Origin: CAZAGD01 sp049699975
GTDB lineage: Bacteria > Desulfobacterota > SM23-61
Reading direction: 5' to 3'
DNA: 7,389 nucleotides
NCBI GenBank assembly: GCA_049699975.1
Contig: JBNAWB010000183.1
Coordinates: 1 to 7,389, forward strand
Positions 1-5,907 of this stretch are shown here, one piece after another. Made by a program: the position numbers and the translations under genes. The notes under the pieces were generated by a model that saw nothing but the letters and a program-made list of their open reading frames with translations, did no database searches and was not told where the DNA came from. The first letter of the stretch is position 1; every line of letters starts with the position of its first letter.

Positions 1-360
1 GAGAGGGTTAGGTCGGAATCGACTCGTACCGAGGTGAGGGGTTAAGAACAGCAGAAGTCATTTATTTAATGCTCTCATTAATAACTTCTTTCAGATTTTC
101 GCTCTGCGCTATGTGCTTAGCAGTTTGGCCTATGCGCTTTGCTTTTTCCCTTTCCGCTCTCCCGCCTTGCGCCTAACGATAAATAATTTCACTCCTTACT
201 CCCTGCTCTGTGCTCCCTGCTTTTTTCAACTGCGTTCATCTGCGTCCGATATTTTCCATACATTACGAGATCGCCGCGGTCGCTGAACTTCTTCACGATG
301 ACCTTGCGACCCAGCCTCGCTGTTATAATAAAACCCAGCCTTCGGTGAGGGGTTACAAAT
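1..360. other. non-coding upstream region with degenerate short repeats
   Basis: I see no convincing gene here. Two direct repeats are visible: GGTGAGGGGTTA at 33-44 and 344-355, and ACCCAGCCT at 309-317 and 333-341. Between about 90 and 235 the minus strand is purine-rich with loosely repeating units (GCGCAAGGCG, GCGCATAGG, CATAGCGCAGAGCG, GGGAGCACAGAGCAGGGAG). At 230-247 the sequence CTGCGTTCATCTGCGTCC carries CTGCGT twice. From memory it resembles a short repeat found between genes in many environmental genomes. About 265-325 is visibly GC-richer than its surroundings. A minus-strand frame crosses 189-428, but its product matches nothing I recognise. This is most likely decayed or repetitive intergenic DNA. 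Confidence 0.5.
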
Positions 361-377
361 TTTTTACTTAATTTTTC

Positions 378-407
378 TTGACAAAATTTTTCCCTTTGTG
401 TTAGAAC
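378..407 (+). promoter_or_regulatory. candidate sigma-70-type promoter for the rnf operon
   Basis: A perfect -35 box TTGACA lies at 378-383. It is followed 18 bases later by TAGAAC at 402-407, which matches TATAAT at four of six positions. The flanks are AT-rich. Transcription would begin near 413-415 and leave a leader of about 70 bases before the rnfG start at 485. It is the best promoter match upstream of the operon, but the -10 box is imperfect and the spacing is one base above the optimum. Confidence 0.5.
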
Positions 408-419
408 CAATTTTAGAGT

Positions 420-452
420 CCGGCGCAAATTAAAAAGGAGGTTAAGAGCCGG
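420..452 (+). promoter_or_regulatory. leader stem-loop with an orphan Shine-Dalgarno sequence in its loop
   Basis: CCGGC (420-424) pairs perfectly with GCCGG (448-452). Nested inside, TTAA (430-433) can pair with TTAA (442-445), leaving AAAGGAGG (434-441) as the apical loop. This is the strongest ribosome-binding sequence in the leader, yet no ATG, GTG or TTG follows at a usable distance. It lies within the expected 5' untranslated region, so it could be a ribosome standby site or a regulatory hairpin. The remnant of a lost leader peptide is another possibility. The lower stem is short, so the structure is a suggestion. Confidence 0.35.
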
Positions 453-484
453 TTAATATAAATTATAGGGAGCATTAACATACT

Positions 485-1060
485 TTGCGGGAATTTTTGC
501 GGTTGGCGGGGATTTTAACCCTTGTCTCTATAATATCTGCTTGGGCACTCTCCTCCGCCTATAATATAACCAAACCGATAATTGATCTTAAGCGCTATCA
601 AAAAAAGATTGAGGCGCTCTCCCTGGTGTTGCCTCCTTTCGATAACCAGCCTGACAAAGAAATGATTAAATTGACGACAGAAAAAGGAGAAATAATAGAG
701 TTCTATGTAGGCCGAAAGAATGGTCAGCCCACAGGGATTGCCTTCAAGAAAAATACAGTGGGTTATGGAGGGAACATAGCCTTAATGATTGGAGTCACTC
801 CTCAAGGGAAAATATACGGCATCCAAGTCATGGAGCAGAATGAAACGCCTGGTTTAGGGGCCAAAATTTCCCAACCAAATTTTCTCAAACAGTTTACGAA
901 CAAAGATCTAAGTTCAACGCGCTGGGAAGTTAAAAAAATGGGAGGAGATTTTGATCAAATTTCTGCCGCCACAGTTTCCTCCCGAGCTATAACTAAAGGC
1001 ATAAAAGAAGGATTAAATTTTTTCCAAAGTAACAAAGAAAAAATTTTAAAACAGGGATAA
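485..1060 (+). CDS. rnfG: Rnf complex subunit G (covalent FMN-carrying membrane-anchored subunit)
   Basis: RnfG carries a covalently bound FMN on the outer face of the membrane and passes electrons within the Rnf complex. The 191-residue product has the usual family length. One N-terminal transmembrane segment covers about residues 5-26, followed by an extracytoplasmic FMN_bind domain. NETPGLG (residues 119-125) is the conserved family motif. The flavinylation site is D157-Q-I-S-A-A-T163, followed by VSSRA; T163 is the expected FMN-bearing threonine. The canonical form is S/T-G-A-T, so the glycine is alanine here. The start is TTG: an in-frame stop lies at 476-478 and no ATG or GTG intervenes. 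AGGGAG (467-472) sits 12 bases upstream, a somewhat long spacing. It is the first gene of the operon, and rnfE follows after 4 bases. Confidence 0.94.
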   Translation: MREFLRLAGILTLVSIISAWALSSAYNITKPIIDLKRYQKKIEALSLVLPPFDNQPDKEMIKLTTEKGEIIEFYVGRKNGQPTGIAFKKNTVGYGGNIALMIGVTPQGKIYGIQVMEQNETPGLGAKISQPNFLKQFTNKDLSSTRWEVKKMGGDFDQISAATVSSRAITKGIKEGLNFFQSNKEKILKQG

Positions 1061-1064
1061 AAAA

Positions 1065-1667
1065 TTGGCCGACCTTAAGCGTTTTAAGGAAGAATTTGTA
1101 AAAGGAATAGGAGGAGAAAATCCCACCTTCCGTCTCGTGATTGGCATGTGTCCTCCTTTGGCTATTTCTACGGCAGTTATTAACGGCTTCGGCATGGGCT
1201 TGGCCGCCACTTTTGTTTTATTGGGGTCAAACATAATGGTTTCCTTGATTAGAAATTTTACCCCAAGCAAGGTGCGCCTGCCTATTTTTATAATTATCAT
1301 CTCTACTTTTGTGACCATTACGGATCTTTTTACAGAAGCCTTCACGCCTGATTTGCATAAAGCTTTAGGAATTTTCATTCCTCTGATTGTGGTCAATTGC
1401 ATAATTTTAGCTCGAGCCGAAGCCTTCGCTTCTAAACAGCCTTTACTTTATAGTATTGCCGATGGATTGGGAATGGGCGTAGGGTTTACGCTGGCGATTA
1501 CCCTTATTTCTGCCATCCGCGAAATGCTCGGTAATGGGACTTTTTTAGGTCATGCGGTCTTTGGGGCGAGCTATGAGCCAGCCATAGTTATGATTTTAGC
1601 TCCGGGAGCCTTTTTAACGATGGGATTGCTCATTGGTCTGATGAATCACTTGGGTAGGAAAAAATAA
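1065..1667 (+). CDS. rnfE: Rnf complex subunit E (integral membrane subunit, NqrD homologue)
   Basis: RnfE is a polytopic inner-membrane subunit that, with RnfA, holds a cluster carrying electrons across the membrane and forms part of the ion path. The 200-residue product has about six hydrophobic segments. The typical N-terminal NPTFRLVIGMCPPLA is present, followed by the signature GIFIPLIVVNCIILARAEAF. Cys29 and Cys112 match the two cysteines that NqrD uses to bind the intramembrane 2Fe-2S cluster shared with its partner. The start is TTG at 1065, with CAGGGA (1052-1057) 7 bases upstream, overlapping the end of rnfG. The gene ends in TAATG, shared with the rnfA start. It is paralogous to RnfA with inverted membrane topology, which is known for the family. 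Nothing appears truncated. Confidence 0.95.
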   Translation: MADLKRFKEEFVKGIGGENPTFRLVIGMCPPLAISTAVINGFGMGLAATFVLLGSNIMVSLIRNFTPSKVRLPIFIIIISTFVTITDLFTEAFTPDLHKALGIFIPLIVVNCIILARAEAFASKQPLLYSIADGLGMGVGFTLAITLISAIREMLGNGTFLGHAVFGASYEPAIVMILAPGAFLTMGLLIGLMNHLGRKK

Positions 1668-2248
1668 TGGAAAAATTAGTAATCATTTTCTTTAGCGTAG
1701 TTTTAATTAACAATTTTGTCTTAGCCAAGTTTTTGGGCCTATGTCCTTTCTTAGGGGTTTCTAAAGAGTTTAAAGCATCAATGAGCATGGGCATGGCAGT
1801 TACCTTTGTCATGACCATGGCCTCCATCGTAACTTGGTTTTTCTATAATTTTTTCTTAGTCCCCTATAAGTTAGAATTTCTGCAGACTCTTGTCTTTATT
1901 GTGGTCATTGCTACTTTTGTTCAGTTTGTTGAGATGATAATTGCCAAGACTTCTCCCTCTTTGCAGGAAGCTTTGGGAATTTATCTGCCGCTAATTACTA
2001 CCAATTGCGCAGTTTTGGGAGTTTCTTTATTGAATGTCAAAGAAGGGTATAGCTTAATCGAAGCTACGGTTAACGGATTTGGAGGCGGGATAGGTTTCAC
2101 CATGGCTATGCTTTTAATGGCCGGAATTAGGGAGCGATTAGAATTGTGCGCAGTCCCGGAATGCATGAAAGGGTTTCCTATTGCTTTTATCATTACCAGC
2201 ATGTTGGCTTTCTCTTTCTTCGGTTTTCAAGGATTTTTTGCCAAGTAA
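1667..2248 (+). CDS. rnfA: Rnf complex subunit A (integral membrane subunit, NqrE homologue)
   Basis: RnfA pairs with RnfE to form the membrane core that carries electrons between the cytoplasmic RnfB/RnfC side and the FMN subunits outside. The 193-residue length is normal, and about six hydrophobic segments are visible. Family motifs include INNFVLAKFLGLCPFLGVS near the N-terminus, TSPSLQEALGIYLPLITTNC in the middle and NGFGGGIGFTMAMLLMAGIRE near the end. Cys26 and Cys114 correspond to the cluster-ligating cysteines of NqrE. The ATG overlaps the rnfE stop by one base (TAATG), with AGGA at 1656-1659 seven bases upstream. rnfB follows after 9 bases. The sequence looks fully canonical, in contrast with rnfC. 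Confidence 0.96.
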   Translation: MEKLVIIFFSVVLINNFVLAKFLGLCPFLGVSKEFKASMSMGMAVTFVMTMASIVTWFFYNFFLVPYKLEFLQTLVFIVVIATFVQFVEMIIAKTSPSLQEALGIYLPLITTNCAVLGVSLLNVKEGYSLIEATVNGFGGGIGFTMAMLLMAGIRERLELCAVPECMKGFPIAFIITSMLAFSFFGFQGFFAK

Positions 2249-2257
2249 GGAAATAGT

Positions 2258-3061
2258 ATGGATCCTAATTCTACCATTATTTATTCTATCGTCATCATGG
2301 GCGGAATAGGACTCCTTTGTGGTACTATTTTGCTGATTGCTTCTAAGTTTTTTGCCGTGCCCCTCGATGAGCGCGTCGCTGAGTTAATAAAGATATTACC
2401 CGGGGCCAATTGCGGCGCTTGTGGGTTTGCCGGTTGTACCAGTTACGCCCGAAGTCTGGTGGAAGGCCAAGCCCGGCCTAATGCTTGCCGGGTCTTAGAT
2501 GAGGAAAAATCGAAGAACATAGCCTCTCTGCTGGGCTTAGCCGTTGAGGGCATCGAAAAAGAAATTGCTGTCTTGTGTTGCCAAGGCGGGAAAGATGTAG
2601 CTCGCCAAAGTGTGGAATACAACGGTTTAAAAAGTTGCCGGGCCGCAGCATTATTTTTCGGTGGAGATAAAGATTGCGCCTATGGATGTTTGGGTTATGG
2701 CGATTGTATTAAAGTTTGTCCCTTTTCGGCCATTTCCATGGGTGAGCACGGGCTGATCATTATTGATCCACAAAAATGCGTGGGTTGCGGAATGTGCGTG
2801 GCTGAATGTCCTAAAGGAATGATTAGCCTTCTGCCGCAAAGTGCCCAAGTTTACGTTGCTTGTCGTTCTAAAGATCGGGGGAAAAGAGTTGCTCAGGTTT
2901 GTAAAAAAGGGTGTATTGCCTGCCGCAGGTGCGAGAGGGCTTGCCCTGTTGGGGCGATTACGATAGAAGATAACCTGGCGAAGATAGATTTTCAAAAATG
3001 CAATAATTGTGGACTTTGTGTGGAGGCCTGTCCCACGGGAGCTATTGTTCGTCGCCTATGA
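2258..3061 (+). CDS. rnfB: Rnf complex subunit B (ferredoxin-accepting iron-sulfur subunit)
   Basis: RnfB is the entry point for electrons from reduced ferredoxin on the cytoplasmic side. The 267-residue product starts with a membrane anchor (about 8-30). An N-terminal 4Fe-4S domain follows, with Cys52, Cys55, Cys60 and Cys77 in the NCGACGFAGC context. Next is the family block CCQGG (107-111) and CAYGCLGYGDCIKVCPF (140-156), which has the C-x3-C-x5-C-x3-C spacing seen in RnfB. Three regular CxxCxxCxxxCP motifs begin at Cys174, Cys219 and Cys248. This is the longer form with two ferredoxin-like pairs, as in many anaerobes. Ribosome-binding AAGGAA (2247-2252) precedes the ATG. The stop overlaps the next start as ATGA, indicating coupled translation of the flavodoxin gene. 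Confidence 0.96.
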   Translation: MDPNSTIIYSIVIMGGIGLLCGTILLIASKFFAVPLDERVAELIKILPGANCGACGFAGCTSYARSLVEGQARPNACRVLDEEKSKNIASLLGLAVEGIEKEIAVLCCQGGKDVARQSVEYNGLKSCRAAALFFGGDKDCAYGCLGYGDCIKVCPFSAISMGEHGLIIIDPQKCVGCGMCVAECPKGMISLLPQSAQVYVACRSKDRGKRVAQVCKKGCIACRRCERACPVGAITIEDNLAKIDFQKCNNCGLCVEACPTGAIVRRL

Positions 3062-3528
3062 AAACGCTAATAGTTTATTACTCAAAGACCGGTAATACGC
3101 GAAAGGTAGCCGAAAGTTTTGCGCGCGGCTTAGGTGGAGAAATGGATGTAGTGCAACTCAACCTTTTTCCTGAAGGAGTACTGAAGGCTTATCAGTCACA
3201 TTTTACCTTTGATGCCGGTCCTTATGATCTGATCTGCTTGGGGGCTTGGGTAATGGTTATGCGGGTTCATCCCTTTTTAGCGGCCTTTATTCGGGAATGC
3301 CGGAATTTGGAAGGGAAAAAAGTTGCTGTTTTTCTGACGGGCGGAGCTACTTTTTCGCGCAACCATGCCTATGAGGATTTGCTCCATATTCTCCAAGAAA
3401 AGAAGGTGGAGCTTATAGGATTTTCTTATACCTCTACTTTATTGGGACTCACTTTGACTAAAAACAAATTACAGCAAGTTGAAGAGTTTGGGCGGCAAAT
3501 CAGAAAAACGCTGGAACAAGGGAGATAA
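3058..3528 (+). CDS. short flavodoxin-like protein inside the rnf operon
   Basis: The 156-residue product has a single flavodoxin fold. The first beta strand leads to the phosphate-binding loop YSKTGNT (residues 8-14), followed by RKVA, matching the classical flavodoxin signature. A second FMN loop follows beta strand 3 (GAWVMVMRVHP, 62-72; Trp64 could stack on the flavin). A third loop follows GKKVAVFLTGGATF (86-99). There is no signal peptide or membrane segment, so it should be cytoplasmic. The start is taken at 3058, where ATGA overlaps the rnfB stop; the upstream in-frame TTG at 3007 lies in the last ferredoxin motif of RnfB and is unlikely. Flavodoxins are small one-electron carriers that can replace ferredoxin. 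This position suggests service to the Rnf complex, but the partner is inferred. A quinone- or porphyrin-related flavodoxin-domain enzyme is an alternative. Confidence 0.88.
   Translation: MKTLIVYYSKTGNTRKVAESFARGLGGEMDVVQLNLFPEGVLKAYQSHFTFDAGPYDLICLGAWVMVMRVHPFLAAFIRECRNLEGKKVAVFLTGGATFSRNHAYEDLLHILQEKKVELIGFSYTSTLLGLTLTKNKLQQVEEFGRQIRKTLEQGR
3518..3524 (+). promoter_or_regulatory. ribosome binding site of rnfC
   Basis: AAGGGAG ends 9 bases before the ATG at 3534, inside the last codons of the flavodoxin gene. It decides for this ATG over the out-of-frame ATG at 3538. Confidence 0.6.
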
Positions 3529-3533
3529 AGATT

Positions 3534-4832
3534 ATGGATGGCTTTCTACCCACCTTCCTGCGTCGCAGACAGATTCCTCCTCCTTCGGGTGAAACAAGAT
3601 TTGATCAGCCAGCTAATCTTTATCTGCATCCCTCCCAGGTGATAGTTCCCCTTCAAGATGGTCCAGGAATGCCCTTTCAATGCCTGGTTAAAGCTAAGGA
3701 AGAAGTTAAAGCCGGACAAAAGATTGGCGAAAAAGGAACCGCGCCCTTTCCTATCTTTGTGCATGCTCCTATTTCCGGAAAAGTGCGGGAGATCGAAACG
3801 CACCCTGTTCCTCAAGGATTCTACAGCATGTGCGTGGTAATTGAGGGAGAAGGAAACGAAGATGAAGTGCAGAAGATCTGCTCCTCCCGGCCCGAGAAAA
3901 AGGTAGAAACTCTTCAGCATGCGGGAATTCCTCTGCCCTATGAAAAGTTGACCGAGGGGAAAGTAGATGTGCTCATTGTTAACGCCACGGAATTTGAGCC
4001 CAATATTACCATCCACCATAATCTCCTTTGGGAGAAATTTCCGCAAATTGATTTTGGGCTAAACGCTCTCTTAGAGATCTTTGCTATACCCAAAGGAATC
4101 ATTTGTTTGGAAAAAGAGCAACGTCAATTCTGGCAGGATTTATTAAATAAAGTAGGGAATAAAGAAAAAATTACTATCCAAGGCGTGAGCAGAAGCTATC
4201 CGCCAACGGGCTTAAATTTTTTGGCAAAAGAAGTCTGGGGAAAGAAAAATGGACTTTCTGCCGAAAGAGTGGGGTTCGTGGAGTTAGTAGATTTATGGGC
4301 CGTGGCCAGGGCCTTACAAGAAGGCTTCCCTTTTATTGAACGGCCGCTTACTGTTTCCGGCTCAGGAATTCCTCAGCCTCAAAACTTAATCGTTAGAATT
4401 GGCACTACTTTTGCCGAGGTCATCAAGTTTTGTGGAGGAAGAATAGAGAACATAACCCAGATAGTCATGGGGGGAGCTTTAATGGGGATTTCGCAACCTT
4501 CTCCCGAGGTTCCGGTGGGACAAAGAACTGCAGGTATATGGGCCCTGATCTCGTTGAATTTGGCCAAGGGTCATCAATCAAAAATGTACCAAGAAGGCCC
4601 TTGCGTCCGTTGCGCCAAATGCGTGGACTCCTGTCCGGCCAACATTGCCCCTAATATTATTGCTGGTTATGCGCGCAAAAAAATGATGGCCGAAGCCATG
4701 GCTAAAGGTTTATTTCTTTGCGTAGATTGCGGTCTTTGCTCTTATGTTTGCCCGGCGCGCATTCCCTTAGCCCAAATTTTAAAAGAAGCAAAGGCCCGCA
4801 AACCAATCTCCGGAGAGGCGAGTTTACAATGA
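3534..4832 (+). CDS. rnfC: divergent Rnf complex subunit C, NADH/FMN loop missing
   Basis: RnfC is normally the cytoplasmic subunit that holds FMN and two 4Fe-4S clusters and exchanges electrons with NAD(H). The 432-residue length is normal for the short RnfC form. Preserved parts are the barrel-sandwich region (VIVPLQDGPG, GQKIG, FVHAPISGKV; about 36-85) and the SLBB-like region (ERPLTVSGSG to GGALMG; about 269-318). Two 4Fe-4S motifs are also intact: CVRCAKCVDSCP (357-368) and CVDCGLCSYVCP (396-407). Altered parts are the N-terminus, which lacks the usual GGIHP, and the nucleotide-binding segment. There GIVGxGGAGFPT is reduced to AGIPLPYEKL (130-139), and NGAECEPYIT reads NATEFEPNIT (150-159). 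The frame is open throughout, so this is divergence rather than a broken gene. Other Rnf motifs identify it clearly; its electron partner is uncertain. Confidence 0.92.
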   Translation: MDGFLPTFLRRRQIPPPSGETRFDQPANLYLHPSQVIVPLQDGPGMPFQCLVKAKEEVKAGQKIGEKGTAPFPIFVHAPISGKVREIETHPVPQGFYSMCVVIEGEGNEDEVQKICSSRPEKKVETLQHAGIPLPYEKLTEGKVDVLIVNATEFEPNITIHHNLLWEKFPQIDFGLNALLEIFAIPKGIICLEKEQRQFWQDLLNKVGNKEKITIQGVSRSYPPTGLNFLAKEVWGKKNGLSAERVGFVELVDLWAVARALQEGFPFIERPLTVSGSGIPQPQNLIVRIGTTFAEVIKFCGGRIENITQIVMGGALMGISQPSPEVPVGQRTAGIWALISLNLAKGHQSKMYQEGPCVRCAKCVDSCPANIAPNIIAGYARKKMMAEAMAKGLFLCVDCGLCSYVCPARIPLAQILKEAKARKPISGEASLQ

Positions 4833-5869
4833 GTGCATCCCAAGTTTCTCCCCGCTTGATTTTGAGCTCACCGCCATACTTAAGGACTGGCGAAACAAAC
4901 CATTGTTTAATGTTTGATGTATGGATTGCCTCCTTGCCCATTGTCTTAGCGGGGCTTTATTTTTTTGGTCCTTATTCTTTGGTAGTTATGTTCCTTTGTA
5001 TTTTTACGGCCGTGGCCACGGAAGCAATAATCCAGATGGCCAAAACTCCTAATTATCGCCTGCGGCCATTTGTTTATAATCTCTTGACCAATGAAAAAAT
5101 AACGATCATGGACGGGAGCGCTTTAGTTACGGGCTTGCTCCTGGCCTTCAATCTTCCCCCGCAGGTACCCTTTTGGCTGCCCATTGTTGGCGCAGCAGTA
5201 GCTATTTCCTTGGGGAAACAGATTTTTGGTGGGCTGGGCCAGAATATTTTTAATCCGGCCCTTTTTGCGCGCGCTTTTCTGATGGCTGCTTGGCCGGCGC
5301 ATATGAGTTCTTGGGTAGCTCCTTTTCCCTGGGAAAAGTGGCTAAGTCAAGTTTCTTGGTCGCCCTCTACCTGGTACTATGATGCGGTGAGCTCAGCTAC
5401 GCCCCTTACTCTAATGAAACAACAAGGGACAGGCACGCCTATTTTAGATCTTTTTTTGGGCAATGTGGGTGGTTGTATAGGAGAAGTTTCCGCCTTAGCT
5501 ATTTTAATAGGTGCCGCCTATCTCTTCTACAAGGGAACCATAACTTGGCACATTCCGATTCCTTATATAGGGACAGTGTTTGTGCTGAGCACCATTTTGG
5601 GCAGGGATCCGGTATTTCATCTTTTTGCTGGCGGTCTATTTTTGGGAGCTTTCTTTATGGCTACCGACGTCGTTACCAGCCCAGTCACCAAGCAAGGCCG
5701 GATTATTTTTGGGGTAGGTTGCGGTGTACTTACGGTATTGATTCGCCTCTTTGGCTCTTATCCAGAGGGAGTTAGTTATTCTATTCTCATCATGAACGCC
5801 TGCACCCCTTTAATTGATCGTTATACAGGAGGTGCAGCTTTAAAAATCTCTGTAGAAAGGAAGTCATGA
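4829..5869 (+). CDS. rnfD: Rnf complex subunit D (polytopic FMN-carrying subunit, NqrB homologue)
   Basis: RnfD is a polytopic membrane subunit with a covalent FMN and is thought to form the main ion channel. The 346-residue product has about nine to ten hydrophobic segments and the family blocks SSPPYLRTG (13-21), LTNEKITIMDGSALVTGLLL (86-105), KQIFGGLGQNIFNPALFARA (130-149) and FFMATDVVTSPVT near the C-terminus. The flavinylation motif is D185-A-V-S-S-A-T191-P-L-T. T191 is the predicted FMN-bearing residue, with Ser where Gly is usual. The ATG at 4829 overlaps the rnfC stop (ATGA), with GGAGAGG (4812-4818) 10 bases upstream. A longer in-frame start at 4718 would lie inside the second ferredoxin motif of RnfC and is rejected. 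Its stop overlaps an ATG (5866) in frame with apbE. Confidence 0.95.
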   Translation: MSASQVSPRLILSSPPYLRTGETNHCLMFDVWIASLPIVLAGLYFFGPYSLVVMFLCIFTAVATEAIIQMAKTPNYRLRPFVYNLLTNEKITIMDGSALVTGLLLAFNLPPQVPFWLPIVGAAVAISLGKQIFGGLGQNIFNPALFARAFLMAAWPAHMSSWVAPFPWEKWLSQVSWSPSTWYYDAVSSATPLTLMKQQGTGTPILDLFLGNVGGCIGEVSALAILIGAAYLFYKGTITWHIPIPYIGTVFVLSTILGRDPVFHLFAGGLFLGAFFMATDVVTSPVTKQGRIIFGVGCGVLTVLIRLFGSYPEGVSYSILIMNACTPLIDRYTGGAALKISVERKS

Positions 5870-5907
5870 AATACCCATTTTTGATTAAGGGGGAAGAGGG
5901 AGTTAAG

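Noticed and set aside
332..365. Possible intrinsic terminator of an upstream gene (AACCC...GGGTT then a T-run)
   Set aside because: The stem is only 5 bp with a large loop and the T-run starts 5 bases after the stem; no upstream plus-strand gene is visible.
189..428. Minus-strand reading frame of 79 codons upstream of the operon
   Set aside because: The product is unlike any family I recognise, runs through the degenerate repeat zone and through the promoter of the rnf operon, and its end is made of purine-rich repeat sequence.
2651..2995. Long minus-strand frame opposite rnfB, and similar opposing frames in rnfC and apbE
   Set aside because: Each is a shadow of a strongly supported gene on the plus strand and has no recognisable motif.
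3007..3057. Earlier start for the flavodoxin at 3007
   Set aside because: These codons overlap the last CxxCxxCxxxCP motif of RnfB, and the flavodoxin fold begins immediately after the ATG at 3058.
3912..3960. A frameshift or deletion error causing loss of GxGGAGFPT in RnfC
   Set aside because: The frame is open before and after, conserved blocks on both sides are in the same frame, and flanking residues such as EFEPNIT also diverge, so real divergence is more likely than a single sequencing error.
4718..4828. Extended N-terminus for RnfD starting at 4718
   Set aside because: The extra 37 residues overlap the second 4Fe-4S motif of RnfC in another frame, while the ATG at 4829 has a ribosome site and an ATGA junction.
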